A program made the translations under genes and the position numbers. This document shows, one piece after another, positions 17,335 through 26,211 of a stretch of 64,000 nucleotides of DNA (positions are counted from its first letter, which is position 1; each line of letters begins with the position of its first letter). The stretch lies in the NCBI RefSeq assembly GCF_001611555.1, contig NZ_LSGP01000017.1, forward strand, positions 558,001 through 622,000, written 5' to 3'. The DNA is from Anaerosporomusa subterranea (GTDB taxonomy: Bacteria > Bacillota > Negativicutes > Sporomusales > Acetonemataceae). The notes under the pieces are model-generated. The model was not told the DNA's origin, did not search any database, and worked only from the letters and a program-made list of their open reading frames with translations.

Positions 17335-18519
17335 TTACCCTTCTGCTTTTATGCTGCTGGAATAGTGCGGTTTTCTAAGCCGATTGTATAAGCTGCATAA
17401 ATCCTGGGCAACTATTTGGATATCGTACTGTTTCGTAATGAGATTATGAGCGTTGATACGTAACTGACCGGCCATTGCTGCATCAGACAACAGCCGCAAG
17501 ACGCTTTCGGCCAACACCTTTGCGTCTCCTGAAGGAAATAGGAGGCCGGTTTTTTCGTGAATCATAATGTCTCGTGAACCCCCAATATCAGATGCCGCGC
17601 AAGCGCAACCGCAAGCCATTGCTTCTAAAAGTGCATTTGGTAACCCTTCTTTACGCGATGGAAAGACAAATGCGTCGCAGACAGCCAGGTAGGGGGCGGG
17701 GTTATTAACAGAACCCACGTAGGTGATGCTGCCTTCATTTGATTTTGATAGGCGGGCTAAGGCGTTTTCCATTTCACGTTCGCCATTGCCAATAACTACA
17801 AGCTGTGCGTTTGGATCTCTTTTCGTTATTTCCGGCCATGCGGACAAAACGAGATCAAACCCTTTACGAAAGACAAGCCTGCTGGAATACAACACGATTT
17901 TTTTGTCTGTAGGCAAGCCTAGTTCTTTTCGGGCATCGTAGATGTCGGAAGGGGCAATCTTGTAAAAACGTTGTCGATCGACGCCATTAGCGATGCGGAA
18001 AATTCGATCCGGGTGAAACCCTGATTCAATTAGTTCCTGCGATATTTCGTCACTGATCGCTAGATACGCTGACGCCAGACTTGAAATTTTGTTCATAATT
18101 CTTCTAAATACTCGTAACCATTTTGGAAAAAGCTTGTCAATTCCCATTCTTGCTCGGGTCCTGCCGCCAATAGTTATCTTTAGCACCGTTGGAATAGATA
18201 ATAGTTTACTAGTGATAATGGCAACCGCTCCGGCGATGTGCTGACCATGGATATGTACGACGTCCAGCTTAGATTTATTTTTGCAAAGAATATAGATGAT
18301 CCAAGCTAGATATGTCCCCTTAGGGCCGATCCGATAGACTTCCACGCCGTCAATCATTTCGTGCCGTTTGCTATTTGAAGAATTCCTCTTGGCAATAATG
18401 GTGAGGGAAAGCCCGTTGTCTGCCAGACCACGGGCTTGAGTAGTTGCCTGTAAATCCGCTCCGGTTGCCGGAAAATTACCTTCGTGGAAGGTTCCCAGAA
18501 GGAGCATGCAAATATTCAT
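17335..18519 (-). CDS. Glycosyltransferase family 4 (GT-B)
   Basis: This GT-B transferase of about 394 residues has an N-terminal acceptor half with GTFHEGNFPATGADLQATTQ and a C-terminal donor half with VLYSSRLVFRKGFDLVL and FPSRKEGLPNALLEAMACG. The start at 18519 (MNICMLLLG) has GGGAG upstream on the minus strand and gives a better N-terminus than the ATG seven codons earlier. It is the last gene of a three-gene minus-strand block with a GT2 enzyme and an O-antigen ligase-like protein, facing the forward envelope genes. Confidence 0.88.
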   Translation of the reverse strand: MNICMLLLGTFHEGNFPATGADLQATTQARGLADNGLSLTIIAKRNSSNSKRHEMIDGVEVYRIGPKGTYLAWIIYILCKNKSKLDVVHIHGQHIAGAVAIITSKLLSIPTVLKITIGGRTRARMGIDKLFPKWLRVFRRIMNKISSLASAYLAISDEISQELIESGFHPDRIFRIANGVDRQRFYKIAPSDIYDARKELGLPTDKKIVLYSSRLVFRKGFDLVLSAWPEITKRDPNAQLVVIGNGEREMENALARLSKSNEGSITYVGSVNNPAPYLAVCDAFVFPSRKEGLPNALLEAMACGCACAASDIGGSRDIMIHEKTGLLFPSGDAKVLAESVLRLLSDAAMAGQLRINAHNLITKQYDIQIVAQDLCSLYNRLRKPHYSSSIKAEG

Positions 18520-18641
18520 AAAACTACACTCCCGGTGCATGTAATAGAATACCTATAAAACGTTCCCACTAATAGGTTGCAACTAGAAGGACGACATATT
18601 TACAAATTGTATTAACTATCTTATAACCTGTTCCGTAGTCA

Positions 18642-19589
18642 TTAGCTCGTTCCATGTTTCACTCGCTTACGAAATTTCTCCACCCGTGCTAATGTTACAA
18701 ACAAAACCCAAGGTATACAGGGTAAAAAGGGGTGCTCCTTCTTATGAAAGTCACAGAGCCTTTGCCAAAAACCTCTGGCATCTGCTACATACCCTAGTCG
18801 CATTAGCTTGAAAATCATGGTAAACAGGACGGCGTACTTAATCTTGCAGAATTCCCTTACAGTAACTTTCTTGTTAACATCTAGACTACCAGGTTGGCGG
18901 TTATCCCAGCGGTCTATCAGAGTGAGGTCACAGTGGAAACGCCGCACCACATCGTGCGACAGGCTGCCTCCAGTATGATGATACTTGGTGAAAGGAAATT
19001 GTATACAGATACCTTTCCCGTCATACAGCAGTTTTAGCCATAAATCGCGATCTTCACCATTGATCAACGTTTCATCGAAGCCTCCCACTGCTTGGTAGAC
19101 TTCACGTTTGACGAGTACTGAGGATGTATTTATTTTGTTACGGCGTAAAAACATCTTATGTTCCCAGATATAGAATATCGGTTTTTCTTTTATATCAGCA
19201 AAGGCTATGTGTTGTCCTGGCCGAACAATTACGTCCGTATTGCTGATTAATATAAGATTAGGAACCGCATCCAGATACTGAATTTGAATTTCGAGTTTGC
19301 GCGGATGCCACTCATCATCAGCATCCAAGAAAGCAATCCACTCGCCTTTCGCTGCTTGCACGCCTCGATTTCGCGCTGCACTAACACCACGGTTTTGCTG
19401 AGCAATATAGTGAACTTGTTCGCCAAAGGACTTGACACGTTCAGATGTGTCGTCACTTGAGCCGTCATCCACGACAATGATTTCTATGCAGCGATACGAC
19501 TGATTTAGCACTGAACAAATTGCTCTCTTTATCGTTTGGGCGGCGTTATATGCCGGGATTATGACACTGACCAGAGTGTTTGACGACAC
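18642..19589 (-). CDS. Glycosyltransferase family 2 (GT-A)
   Basis: This inverting-type GT2 protein of 315 residues starts with VSVIIPAYNAAQTIKRAICS, then IIVVDDGSSDDT and the metal-binding FLDADDEW. NGEDRDLWLKLLYDG supplies the likely catalytic Asp region (ED motif). The C-terminal 90 residues are basic with one possible membrane-associated helix. The start is GTG with AGGAG upstream. Placed between a GT4 gene and an O-antigen ligase-like gene on the same strand, it probably builds part of an LPS core or surface glycan. Confidence 0.88.
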   Translation of the reverse strand: MSSNTLVSVIIPAYNAAQTIKRAICSVLNQSYRCIEIIVVDDGSSDDTSERVKSFGEQVHYIAQQNRGVSAARNRGVQAAKGEWIAFLDADDEWHPRKLEIQIQYLDAVPNLILISNTDVIVRPGQHIAFADIKEKPIFYIWEHKMFLRRNKINTSSVLVKREVYQAVGGFDETLINGEDRDLWLKLLYDGKGICIQFPFTKYHHTGGSLSHDVVRRFHCDLTLIDRWDNRQPGSLDVNKKVTVREFCKIKYAVLFTMIFKLMRLGYVADARGFWQRLCDFHKKEHPFLPCIPWVLFVTLARVEKFRKRVKHGTS

Positions 19590-19628
19590 TTATGTCCGCT
19601 CCTTTTATGTTCATTTAATCTACTGTGC

Positions 19629-20687
19629 TTAACTATTAATAATTTGATGCTGATTTTTAAAGCCAAAGCAACGTACTAAGCCTAAACAAAAGCCAAGTTG
19701 AGATATAAATAAAGCCCAAACCTCGCTACGCGTAAAGGCATAGTCTACTGTTCCGTTAATTATTAGTGCTATTGCCGCACAGGCCAGCCCCAAAACGAGA
19801 TTGCGATAATAAGATGAGCCAATAGTTCTATACCCACAAATAATATAAACCATTGCTGCAAAGAAGAAACAAAAAAAGAAAATAGCAGTAAATAGCCCCC
19901 CTTCTGTTGCGAGCACCAACGGCGTACTATGTGCATGGGCCAAGATTTCTTTAGCCTGTGGCAGCATATAAGTCGGATAAACCTGTTTAAAAGTACCGAA
20001 GCCGATCCCTGTCCAAGGATAGTCCCTGATGATCTGTAGACTGCTAGTCCAGCCATAAAGGCGCTCAATATTATTCTGGTGATTCATTTGGAAGATACTA
20101 AAGAACCTTCTAATTCCATAGTTACTGCTAATGATAGTTGGTATCGCTGCTACCGAGCCTAAAGCCAACCACTTGTATTGCTTGTTTACAACAACCATCA
20201 CCAGGATGACTATTGCAGTAGCAATCCAGGCTCCGCGTGTGAAAGTAAAGAATAACCCGGCAAGTAGCCCCAAAAGAGTTAGGCTAAGTAATCCCTTTAC
20301 GAATTTGTTGCCAAAGTCTTTAGTAGAAAGAAGCGCTATGGCGATGGGAATACTCAATTCCAAATAATTCGCCGCATAATTAACATTTCCCACAATCGAA
20401 CGAGGTCGTTTAATATTCAATGCAAAATGCTGATAAAGTAAGACACCGGCTATAACAAGGGCATAGGCTACTGTCAAAAATAAGATTACCTCCAGATATT
20501 TACGATATTTTCCCTGTTGTGCCGCTTTATAACTTACGTAAAATAAAATAATACCTGCCGCAAAGATCATCACTTTTTTTACACTGGCCATTACGTTTAC
20601 TGAATAGAAAGTTGAAACTAGCGAAGAAACCAAGAAAGCTAACAAACAAAAAAATAGTACCCGTAGTAGTTTATCGCCTTTAACCAC
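19629..20687 (-). CDS. O-antigen ligase/polymerase-like membrane protein
   Basis: This 352-residue protein with about nine to ten membrane helices belongs to the Wzy/WaaL superfamily. FTFTRGAWIATA and GIGFGTFKQVYPTY followed by LAHAHSTPLVLATEGG match the ligase signature region, including the conserved His in the large periplasmic loop. WaaL transfers finished O-chains from undecaprenyl diphosphate to lipid A-core. A separate Wzy candidate exists at 38335, so ligase is the better guess here, but polymerase cannot be excluded. It is somewhat shorter than most ligases, with the N-terminal helices possibly reduced. The GTG start has GAGGTGA upstream. Confidence 0.75.
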   Translation of the reverse strand: MVKGDKLLRVLFFCLLAFLVSSLVSTFYSVNVMASVKKVMIFAAGIILFYVSYKAAQQGKYRKYLEVILFLTVAYALVIAGVLLYQHFALNIKRPRSIVGNVNYAANYLELSIPIAIALLSTKDFGNKFVKGLLSLTLLGLLAGLFFTFTRGAWIATAIVILVMVVVNKQYKWLALGSVAAIPTIISSNYGIRRFFSIFQMNHQNNIERLYGWTSSLQIIRDYPWTGIGFGTFKQVYPTYMLPQAKEILAHAHSTPLVLATEGGLFTAIFFFCFFFAAMVYIICGYRTIGSSYYRNLVLGLACAAIALIINGTVDYAFTRSEVWALFISQLGFCLGLVRCFGFKNQHQIINS

Positions 20688-20754
20688 GTCTCACCTCTAA
20701 ATATATATACATGCGTATATGATTAAATCGTCAAATTAACGATAAGGTTTGTTT

Positions 20755-20777
20755 CTGGTATAGTAATACTATACCAG
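20755..20777. promoter_or_regulatory. Perfect 23-bp palindrome between divergent genes
   Basis: CTGGTATAGTA and TACTATACCAG are perfect inverted 11-mers around a single A. The site lies between the minus-strand ligase-like gene (start 20687) and the forward secreted-protein gene (start 21038). It could be an operator for a dimeric regulator. The rest of the 350-base gap has no gene. Confidence 0.5.
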
Positions 20778-21037
20778 AATACCACAACAATGGGCTATTT
20801 TAAACACGTAACTTCTTGCGAAGGGAGTATTTGTACCTGTTTCATGAAAGCGATCACTGCGTACTTGCGGTTTTACTCCACGGAATGCTGGATTATCCAA
20901 TACTAAAGAAGGATTAGTTGAGTGTGCGGGGGATCATGCCAGAGATTCTTGCTGATAACTTTTGCCTAACATGATATAATACAAGCAAAACGGCTCGTAC
21001 CGTTCTGACGGTACACGGCAAAGAAGGGAGCAATACG

Positions 21038-21961
21038 ATGCGGATGAGACGTATATTATCGGTTTGGCTCATTTTAACTTTAATGCTGGCTCAGACAAGT
21101 GTTTTCGCCGCCCCGGAAAGTGATCTCACAGCCTTGGGCAAGACAAGCCTGCTAGAAAAAATTTACTTTGGCACTGAGCAGACAGGTCCGTTTGTTGAAC
21201 GGGTTGCCAAGCTTGAAAAAGATATCCTGGGGAATGAGACCAAAGCATCCCTACTGGATAAAGTGGATACGCTATATAACTACACCAAGGTATCTTCGAC
21301 TGCAACGCCTTCTTTTCTATTGAAGCTTAACTCAGCCGAATGGCTGTTCAATCACAGCATTTCTACCATGCCTGCTCAGAGCAGACTAGAAACACTGGAA
21401 AAGAATTTATTAGGATCTACCAGTTCGGGAGCGCTTGATGCCAGACTTGGCCGCTTGATGCAGGTGGCTTTTACCTCAGGACAACTTAACACCAGTTCGG
21501 TCTCTGTCCCGAAAGATACGCTGATAAAGATTCGAACCCTTTCAAAAATTGACAGCGCCAAGAGCAGGGTAGGCGATTTTGTCGCCTTCAAAGTGATAGA
21601 TGATGTGTATATCAATGGCTATCTCGCCATTCCGGCAGGCACGCAAGGCAGAGGCCGGATATCGCAAGTTCAGCAAAAGGCTAACTTCGGTCGTGATGCA
21701 AAAGTGGAAATTGCCTTTGATTCTGTCGAGGCTTTGGATGGTACAATCGTGAAAACCTTAATTGGCGACAAAGCCAAAGAACAGACTCGCTCCCTCGCCT
21801 TAGCAGCAGGAGCATCTGTCGCTGGTCTGGCCATTCTCGGCCCCATTGGCATTGTCGGCGGCGCCTTCGTACACGGACAGGAAGTCGTCATCCCGACTGG
21901 AACAGACATGTTTATCCAGACGGCCGGAGCGACGGAGCTATATGGAGTGCAGATGAAATAG
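21038..21961 (+). CDS. Secreted protein of unknown function
   Basis: This protein of 307 residues has a signal peptide (about 1-25, ending VFAAP). The N-terminal half contains three related segments with the pattern E.leK..lG (VERVAKLEKDILGN, LETLEKNLLGS and a shorter copy near TSLLEKIYFGT), suggesting internal helical repeats. The C-terminal half (about 160-307) is beta-rich with VGDFVAFKVIDDVYINGYLAIPAGTQGRGRI and a glycine/alanine hydrophobic stretch near 250-275. No enzyme family is recognised. The export signal and the next gene being LptD-like suggest a periplasmic or outer-membrane envelope role, which is inference. GAAGGGAG precedes the ATG. Confidence 0.75.
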   Translation: MRMRRILSVWLILTLMLAQTSVFAAPESDLTALGKTSLLEKIYFGTEQTGPFVERVAKLEKDILGNETKASLLDKVDTLYNYTKVSSTATPSFLLKLNSAEWLFNHSISTMPAQSRLETLEKNLLGSTSSGALDARLGRLMQVAFTSGQLNTSSVSVPKDTLIKIRTLSKIDSAKSRVGDFVAFKVIDDVYINGYLAIPAGTQGRGRISQVQQKANFGRDAKVEIAFDSVEALDGTIVKTLIGDKAKEQTRSLALAAGASVAGLAILGPIGIVGGAFVHGQEVVIPTGTDMFIQTAGATELYGVQMK

Positions 21962-21979
21962 CTCCAAAGGCGTTGATAT

Positions 21980-22200
21980 ACCCCATCTGCGTTGCACCCG
22001 TAAAGGGTATGCCGCCAACTTCATTGAACAGGACGTTCAGGTGCCGTGAAGGCCATGGACGGCCGAGAGCGGCGAAGGCGCTGAAGCGTCAAGAGTTGCG
22101 CAATCAGCCCCCAAAGTCCATTGCTTGCGTACCTGTGAACGTACGCGGCGCTACTGGATTTCGGGGGCTGCCTAGTGATGCTAATCTACCTGTTCCTTCA
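21980..22200 (+). repeat. Dispersed repeat family E, copy 2
   Basis: This copy holds CCCATCTGCGTTG (21982), CCATTGCTTGCGTACC (22118), CGTACGCGGCGC (22140) and CTGCCTAGT (22168), matching the copy at 107-215 in the opposite orientation. The roughly 110 bases between the first two blocks are absent from the other copy. Confidence 0.6.
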
Positions 22201-22293
22201 GTCAGACGATCGTCTCGTATGCAACAACATCTGGGGCATCTGAACGCCTTGGGAGGAACAGCTAGACAACAAAAGCATAAATAATTTGGATAT

Positions 22294-22317
22294 AAGAGCC
22301 TTTGGGCTCTTTCTTTT
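22294..22317 (+). terminator. Rho-independent terminator-like hairpin
   Basis: AAGAGCC and GGGCTCTT form a 7-bp stem with a TTT loop, followed by TCTTTTT. It would end transcripts from the secreted-protein gene. Confidence 0.75.
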
Positions 22318-22476
22318 TATTAAAATTGGGAATAATATCCTTATAAGAGAACAGTGTGGAGCATCATGTCAAGTTTGTCCCTGGAATTACCGCTTAATTA
22401 ATAGCAGGGAATTAGCTCCTTCTGTCGAATTTTATATAAATCGGGACCCTATTATAGCAACCATAAGGAGCAGACG

Positions 22477-23949
22477 ATGCGTAAGAATAACAAGCGTGTA
22501 CTAGGAGTTCTGGCGCTACTTTTGGCATTTGGGCAACTTCCCAGTGTTCAGCCGATTACGGCTCTGGCTGCCACTGCACCTAGCGTGCAGAACGGCAAAT
22601 CGGCCGCGCCTGAACCGTCAGCCCCTACTGTCATCGAGGCTGACCAAGTCTATTTTAGCGATATGTCGGGCGATATGTCCGCTCGCGGCAATGTGAAGAT
22701 TACACAAAATCAGGATACCATCTTGACTGAATATATGCGTGGCAACCAGAAGCAGACGACTATATGGGTCGACGGCAGCGCTACTCTCATCCAGCCGGAT
22801 ACGAAGATAACAGGCAATGGTCTGACGTATAACTATAACGCAAAAACCGGTGTGATTAACCAGGCAAAGGGTGTTGTTACAGAATTTGATATACCACCTG
22901 TAGGAACTAGGCCCGGCAGCGGTAATGTGAAAAGAAAGTTCTTAACAGGCAAAAACGTTGAACTTGCCCCTGGCTATTTGGTTGCTTCTGAGGCAACCTA
23001 TACCGGGTGTGAGTTAGAAACGCCGGATTATCATATGAGTGCCGATAAAGTGGAGATTTGGCCTGGCGACAAGATGGTTGCTCATAATGCCAAATTTTGG
23101 ATCGGCAATACAGTTGTCTACGCTACTTCCCGTTATGAGTCAAAGCTGGGTGAAAAGAACGGCTCTCCATTCCCTCACATTGGTTACGATGGGGATGACG
23201 GTGTATATATTCGTCAATCCCTCCAATATCCTATTGCTAACAACCTGAAGGCATATGCCAACCTGACCTATTACTCAGAGGCTGGCTTCAAGCCGAATTA
23301 CGGCGTTAAATGGGACAAGTCAGATTACTATTTCGAAATTACGGCAGGTGACTTTAATGATGACGATGTCTGGATAGAAAAAAAGCCGGAGTTTAGATTT
23401 GGCCTTCCTACACGCCGTATTGGCACTACGCCGTTCAGCTATTACTTCACCGCTGTTTATGGTAAGTGGACTGAGAATAACAGGACCAGCTGGCACCAAG
23501 AATATGATCTGTATTTCTCGCATGATCCGATTCCCCTGGATAAAGCAAAAAGTCTGAACCTCTATCTGGGTACAGGTATTGAGCACATTCGTGAAAGTTA
23601 TGATGACTCATCCTTTACCAGTTTGAAGTTTAACTCTTCACTTGGGAAAGCGTGGAATCCTAAATTATACACTTATATCGGTTACAATTATACACAAAAT
23701 CAGTCAGCTGTTTTTACCTATGATCAAGCTGACGTGGCAACAGAATTAGTTGCAGGAGTTTCTTATACGCTGGATAAGAACCATACTGTGTACTACAGCC
23801 ATAGTTATGACCTTGATGCACAGAAAACGTACAGCCAAACTTATGGCTGGAATCAAAACTTTCACTGTTGGGGACTCAATGCATACCATACTACGTATAC
23901 AGATGGACAGGATTCGAAGACGTCTGTTAGATTAGTAACTAATTTCTAA
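22477..23949 (+). CDS. LptD/OstA-like outer-membrane protein
   Basis: This 490-residue protein begins with a signal peptide (about 1-31, ending LAA). Residues 55-150 form an OstA/LptA-type jellyroll (VIEADQVYFSDMSGDMSARGNVKITQ), the domain that binds lipid A in LptA, LptC and LptD. The rest is rich in alternating aromatic strands and ends with F, as expected of a beta-barrel. LptD inserts LPS in the outer leaflet with LptE. This version is much shorter than the E. coli protein of roughly 780 residues, so it is either a reduced Negativicutes LptD or a paralogue. No Lpt partner gene is adjacent. AAGGAG lies 8 bases upstream. A terminator follows. Confidence 0.8.
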   Translation: MRKNNKRVLGVLALLLAFGQLPSVQPITALAATAPSVQNGKSAAPEPSAPTVIEADQVYFSDMSGDMSARGNVKITQNQDTILTEYMRGNQKQTTIWVDGSATLIQPDTKITGNGLTYNYNAKTGVINQAKGVVTEFDIPPVGTRPGSGNVKRKFLTGKNVELAPGYLVASEATYTGCELETPDYHMSADKVEIWPGDKMVAHNAKFWIGNTVVYATSRYESKLGEKNGSPFPHIGYDGDDGVYIRQSLQYPIANNLKAYANLTYYSEAGFKPNYGVKWDKSDYYFEITAGDFNDDDVWIEKKPEFRFGLPTRRIGTTPFSYYFTAVYGKWTENNRTSWHQEYDLYFSHDPIPLDKAKSLNLYLGTGIEHIRESYDDSSFTSLKFNSSLGKAWNPKLYTYIGYNYTQNQSAVFTYDQADVATELVAGVSYTLDKNHTVYYSHSYDLDAQKTYSQTYGWNQNFHCWGLNAYHTTYTDGQDSKTSVRLVTNF

Positions 23950-23958
23950 TAGCTAATG

Positions 23959-23992
23959 AACAGGAGGGGGCGCACCCTTCCTGTTTTCTTTT
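23959..23992 (+). terminator. Terminator-like hairpin after the LptD-like gene
   Basis: AACAGGA pairs with TCCTGTT, with extra GGG/CCC pairing inside, followed by TTCTTTT. Confidence 0.7.
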
Positions 23993-24050
23993 AAGAGTAA
24001 AGTTATAAGTTTTTTGAGGCCGCGAAGGCAGATGAAATAAGGAACGGATT

Positions 24051-24180
24051 TGAACCGCCAAAACGCAACAGGCGCTATGCGCCTGCGCCAGAAAGACGCA
24101 AAAAAGTAATAATATGCGCACATCTTGCGCATCGTACCCTTTGGCGGCGCACGTAGTGCGTATGGCGTTTTGGCGGTTCA
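24051..24180. repeat. Dispersed repeat family C, full copy 1
   Basis: TGAACCGCCAAAACGC opens and GCGTTTTGGCGGTTCA closes a 130-bp palindromic element. Inside are AGGCGCTATGCGCCTGCGCC, GCGCACATCTTGCGC and GGCGGCGCACGTAGTGCG. The copy at 61552-61673 is nearly the same, with identical 16-bp ends. Confidence 0.9.
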
Positions 24181-24326
24181 ACAATCGTTCCCATTCGTCG
24201 TGACTACGCTCAGCGGTTTTTCTTAAGGCGCCAACTTTAGGAGCTTATTGGAGATTTTTCTATCATGAGACGAATCGCGGACGCATATCCATGTAACAAA
24301 CATCTTGTATGACTGGAGTGGGCTAC

Positions 24327-25256
24327 TTGGAATTGTCGGCAAAAATCTACGTTGCCGGGGGACGCGGATTGGTCGGTTCGGCGATCATACGTAAACTGCG
24401 CCACAACGGCTGTGCCCATATTATTGAGAGATCCAGCAAAATGCTTGACCTCCGGGACCAGGCAGCTACCTTAAGTTTCTTTCGCAACGAGCAGCCAGAG
24501 TATGTCTTTGTCGCTGCCGCGAAAGTAGGCGGCATACTAGCCAACAACACTTATCCGGCTGATTTCATTTATGACAACCTCATAATGGAGACCAACATGA
24601 TCCACGCTGCCCATGAAACTGGCGTGAAAAAAATGCTATTTCTAGGCAGTTCCTGCATTTATCCAAAATTTGCTCCTCAGCCGATCAAAGAAGAATACTT
24701 GCTAACTGGCGAACTCGAGCCGACAAATGAACCCTACGCCATCGCTAAAATTGCCGGCATCAAGCTTTGCCAAGCCTACCGAAAACAATACGGCGATAAC
24801 TTCATCTCTGTCATGCCGACAAACCTATATGGCATCAACGATAACTTTGACCTTGAAGGAGCCCATGTCTTGCCCGCTCTGATTCGGCGCTTCCATGAGG
24901 CTAAACAACGAGGAGACTCCGCCGTTTCCGTCTGGGGCACAGGCACACCGCGACGAGAATTCCTCTATGTAGACGATCTTGCTGAAGCCTGTTGTTTTTT
25001 GATGGAGCACTATGATGACAGCGACATCGTCAACATTGGCACAGGCAGCGACATCACCATCGTAGAACTGGCCCACTTGCTGGCAAAAGTGACCGGCTAT
25101 CAAGGCGATATTGTCTTCGACCCAACAAAGCCAGATGGTACACCGGTTAAGAGACTAGATGTCAGCAAAATAAACCAACTCGGCTGGCAAGCCAAGACAT
25201 CGCTAGCCGATGGATTAGCGACAACCTACCGATGGTTTTGTGAATCAAAGAAATAA
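24327..25256 (+). CDS. fcl: GDP-L-fucose synthase
   Basis: This enzyme epimerises and reduces GDP-4-keto-6-deoxymannose to GDP-L-fucose with NADPH. The N-terminus reads AKIYVAGGRGLVGSAIIRKL (most relatives have GHRG), followed by the catalytic region FLGSSCIYPKFAPQPIKEEY and the Tyr/Lys of EPYAIAKIAGIKLCQAYRKQYG. The TTG at 24327 is favoured because GGAGTGGG lies upstream, while the ATG at 24309 has no ribosome site. The partner GDP-mannose 4,6-dehydratase gene is not in the window; GDP-mannose would come from the ManC-like enzyme at 61838. A terminator follows the gene, so it is transcribed alone. Product length is about 309. Confidence 0.9.
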   Translation: MELSAKIYVAGGRGLVGSAIIRKLRHNGCAHIIERSSKMLDLRDQAATLSFFRNEQPEYVFVAAAKVGGILANNTYPADFIYDNLIMETNMIHAAHETGVKKMLFLGSSCIYPKFAPQPIKEEYLLTGELEPTNEPYAIAKIAGIKLCQAYRKQYGDNFISVMPTNLYGINDNFDLEGAHVLPALIRRFHEAKQRGDSAVSVWGTGTPRREFLYVDDLAEACCFLMEHYDDSDIVNIGTGSDITIVELAHLLAKVTGYQGDIVFDPTKPDGTPVKRLDVSKINQLGWQAKTSLADGLATTYRWFCESKK

Positions 25257-25280
25257 TAGCAAATCAATCAAATGCACAAA

Positions 25281-25319
25281 CTGAAGCTGACCGAGCTTTT
25301 CGGCCAGCTTCAGTTCTTT
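25281..25319 (+). terminator. Rho-independent terminator after GDP-fucose synthase
   Basis: CTGAAGCTGACCGA pairs with TCGGCCAGCTTCAG around a GCTTT loop, followed by TTCTTT. Confidence 0.8.
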
Positions 25320-25324
25320 AACAG

Positions 25325-25375
25325 CAAACCCTTAGCGCAGGCGCGCAGCGCCCTTCGCGTTTTCGCGGCAAAAGA
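25325..25375. repeat. Family C fragment
   Basis: AACCCTTAGCGCAGGCGCGC followed by AGCGCCCTTCGCGTTTTCGCGGC is the right half of the family C element, closely matching 30731-30777 and the end of the copy at 8351. Confidence 0.75.
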
Positions 25376-25400
25376 ATCGTAACGGATAAATGTAGACTTG

Positions 25401-25497
25401 CTTCAGGTGGAGTTTTAACTCCATCTGAAGCTTAGTCGAATTTACTTCGAGCTACAGCCTGTTATCCCCGACCAGAGGGCGGGGTCTTACAGGCTGT
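25401..25497 (+). other. Twin-hairpin structured element
   Basis: The first hairpin (25401-25430) has a 14-bp arm CTTCAGGTGGAGTT with AACTCCATCTGAAG and a two-base loop. The second (25454-25497) has ACAGCCTGT/ACAGGCTGT outer arms and CCCCG/CGGGG inner arms. They are 23 bases apart with no T tract, so they are not ordinary terminators. The pair may be a small RNA or a repeat unit. Confidence 0.5.
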
Positions 25498-25537
25498 GCG
25501 AAGGAAAAATCTCCGCAAGTACGATGGAACGCTAGCA

Positions 25538-25652
25538 CTAGTTCCACTAGCGTCACTAGCCCCACTATGACGACGGACATACCACTATGTAGGCATTATA
25601 AAGACCGTACCCAGCATAGTGCCGCTTGTGACGCTAGTGCCGTTCGTGCTAA
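25538..25652. repeat. Dispersed repeat family D, copy 2
   Basis: CTAGCACTAGTTCCACTAGC and CCCCACTATGACGACGGACA are matched further on by AGCATAGTGCCGC and GTGACGCTAGTGCCGTTCGTG. The building blocks are those of 6395-6546, with the palindromic layout clearer here. Confidence 0.6.
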
Positions 25653-25667
25653 TCGAATCTCACGTTC

Positions 25668-25711
25668 CCTCAGCGATCTCTCTCCGCTCTCTGCGTACTC
25701 CGCGGTTAACC
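25668..25711. repeat. Family A right-arm fragment
   Basis: CCCTCAGCGATCTCTCTCCG followed by CTCTCTGCGTACTCCGCGGTT is a single right arm of family A, about 100 bases before the GtrA-family gene. Confidence 0.7.
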
Positions 25712-25814
25712 GTATCCCTATAGCTTTCTTTTTTCTGTTTCCCCTGCTATAATAAGGCTTGTGTTAGCAGACACTTTGTATTTGTGTGTCTGCTCCTAGA
25801 AGGAGTAATTACCA

Positions 25815-26189
25815 TTGCTTAAAGAATTTGTTAAGTTTTCTCTAGTCGGAGCTTCAGGAACACTCGTTAACCTGGCTATATATTCGCTTGCGATATATCT
25901 TGGGACAAACTATATGGCTGCCGCTACTATATCATTTCTAGTCGCCGTCACCAACAACTTTTACTGGAACTTCATCTGGACGTTCAAAGGTAAAGCCCCA
26001 GAAAAAAGCATCAGGTGGAAATACGTCAGCTTCTTCCTCATCAGTGTCTTAAACTTTGGCATCAACCTCATTGCCCTTAAATATCTGGTAGACGTATACA
26101 TGCTAAATAAAATCCTAGCCCAGATCCTAGCCATCGGCGTGGCCAGCGTGTTTAACTTTTTGTTGAACTATTTGATAACGTTTAGATAA
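25815..26189 (+). CDS. GtrA-family small membrane protein
   Basis: This 124-residue protein has four membrane helices, in the GtrA family. FVKFSLVGASGTLVNLAIYSL opens it in four-helix GtrA style and NNFYWNFIWTFKG lies between helices 2 and 3. GtrA proteins are thought to flip polyprenyl-phosphate-linked sugars across the inner membrane for O-antigen or teichoic acid decoration. The TTG start has AGAAGGAG upstream. The polyprenyl-phosphate sugar synthase-like gene that would make its substrate is next, though a 390-base repeat cluster separates them. Confidence 0.85.
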   Translation: MLKEFVKFSLVGASGTLVNLAIYSLAIYLGTNYMAAATISFLVAVTNNFYWNFIWTFKGKAPEKSIRWKYVSFFLISVLNFGINLIALKYLVDVYMLNKILAQILAIGVASVFNFLLNYLITFR

Positions 26190-26211
26190 GTCGCGGAGGA
26201 TACTGGGTTGC

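Noticed and set aside
21973-22284. Open frame of 103 codons after the secreted-protein gene
   Set aside because: It coincides with repeat family E, has no ribosome site and no recognisable domain.
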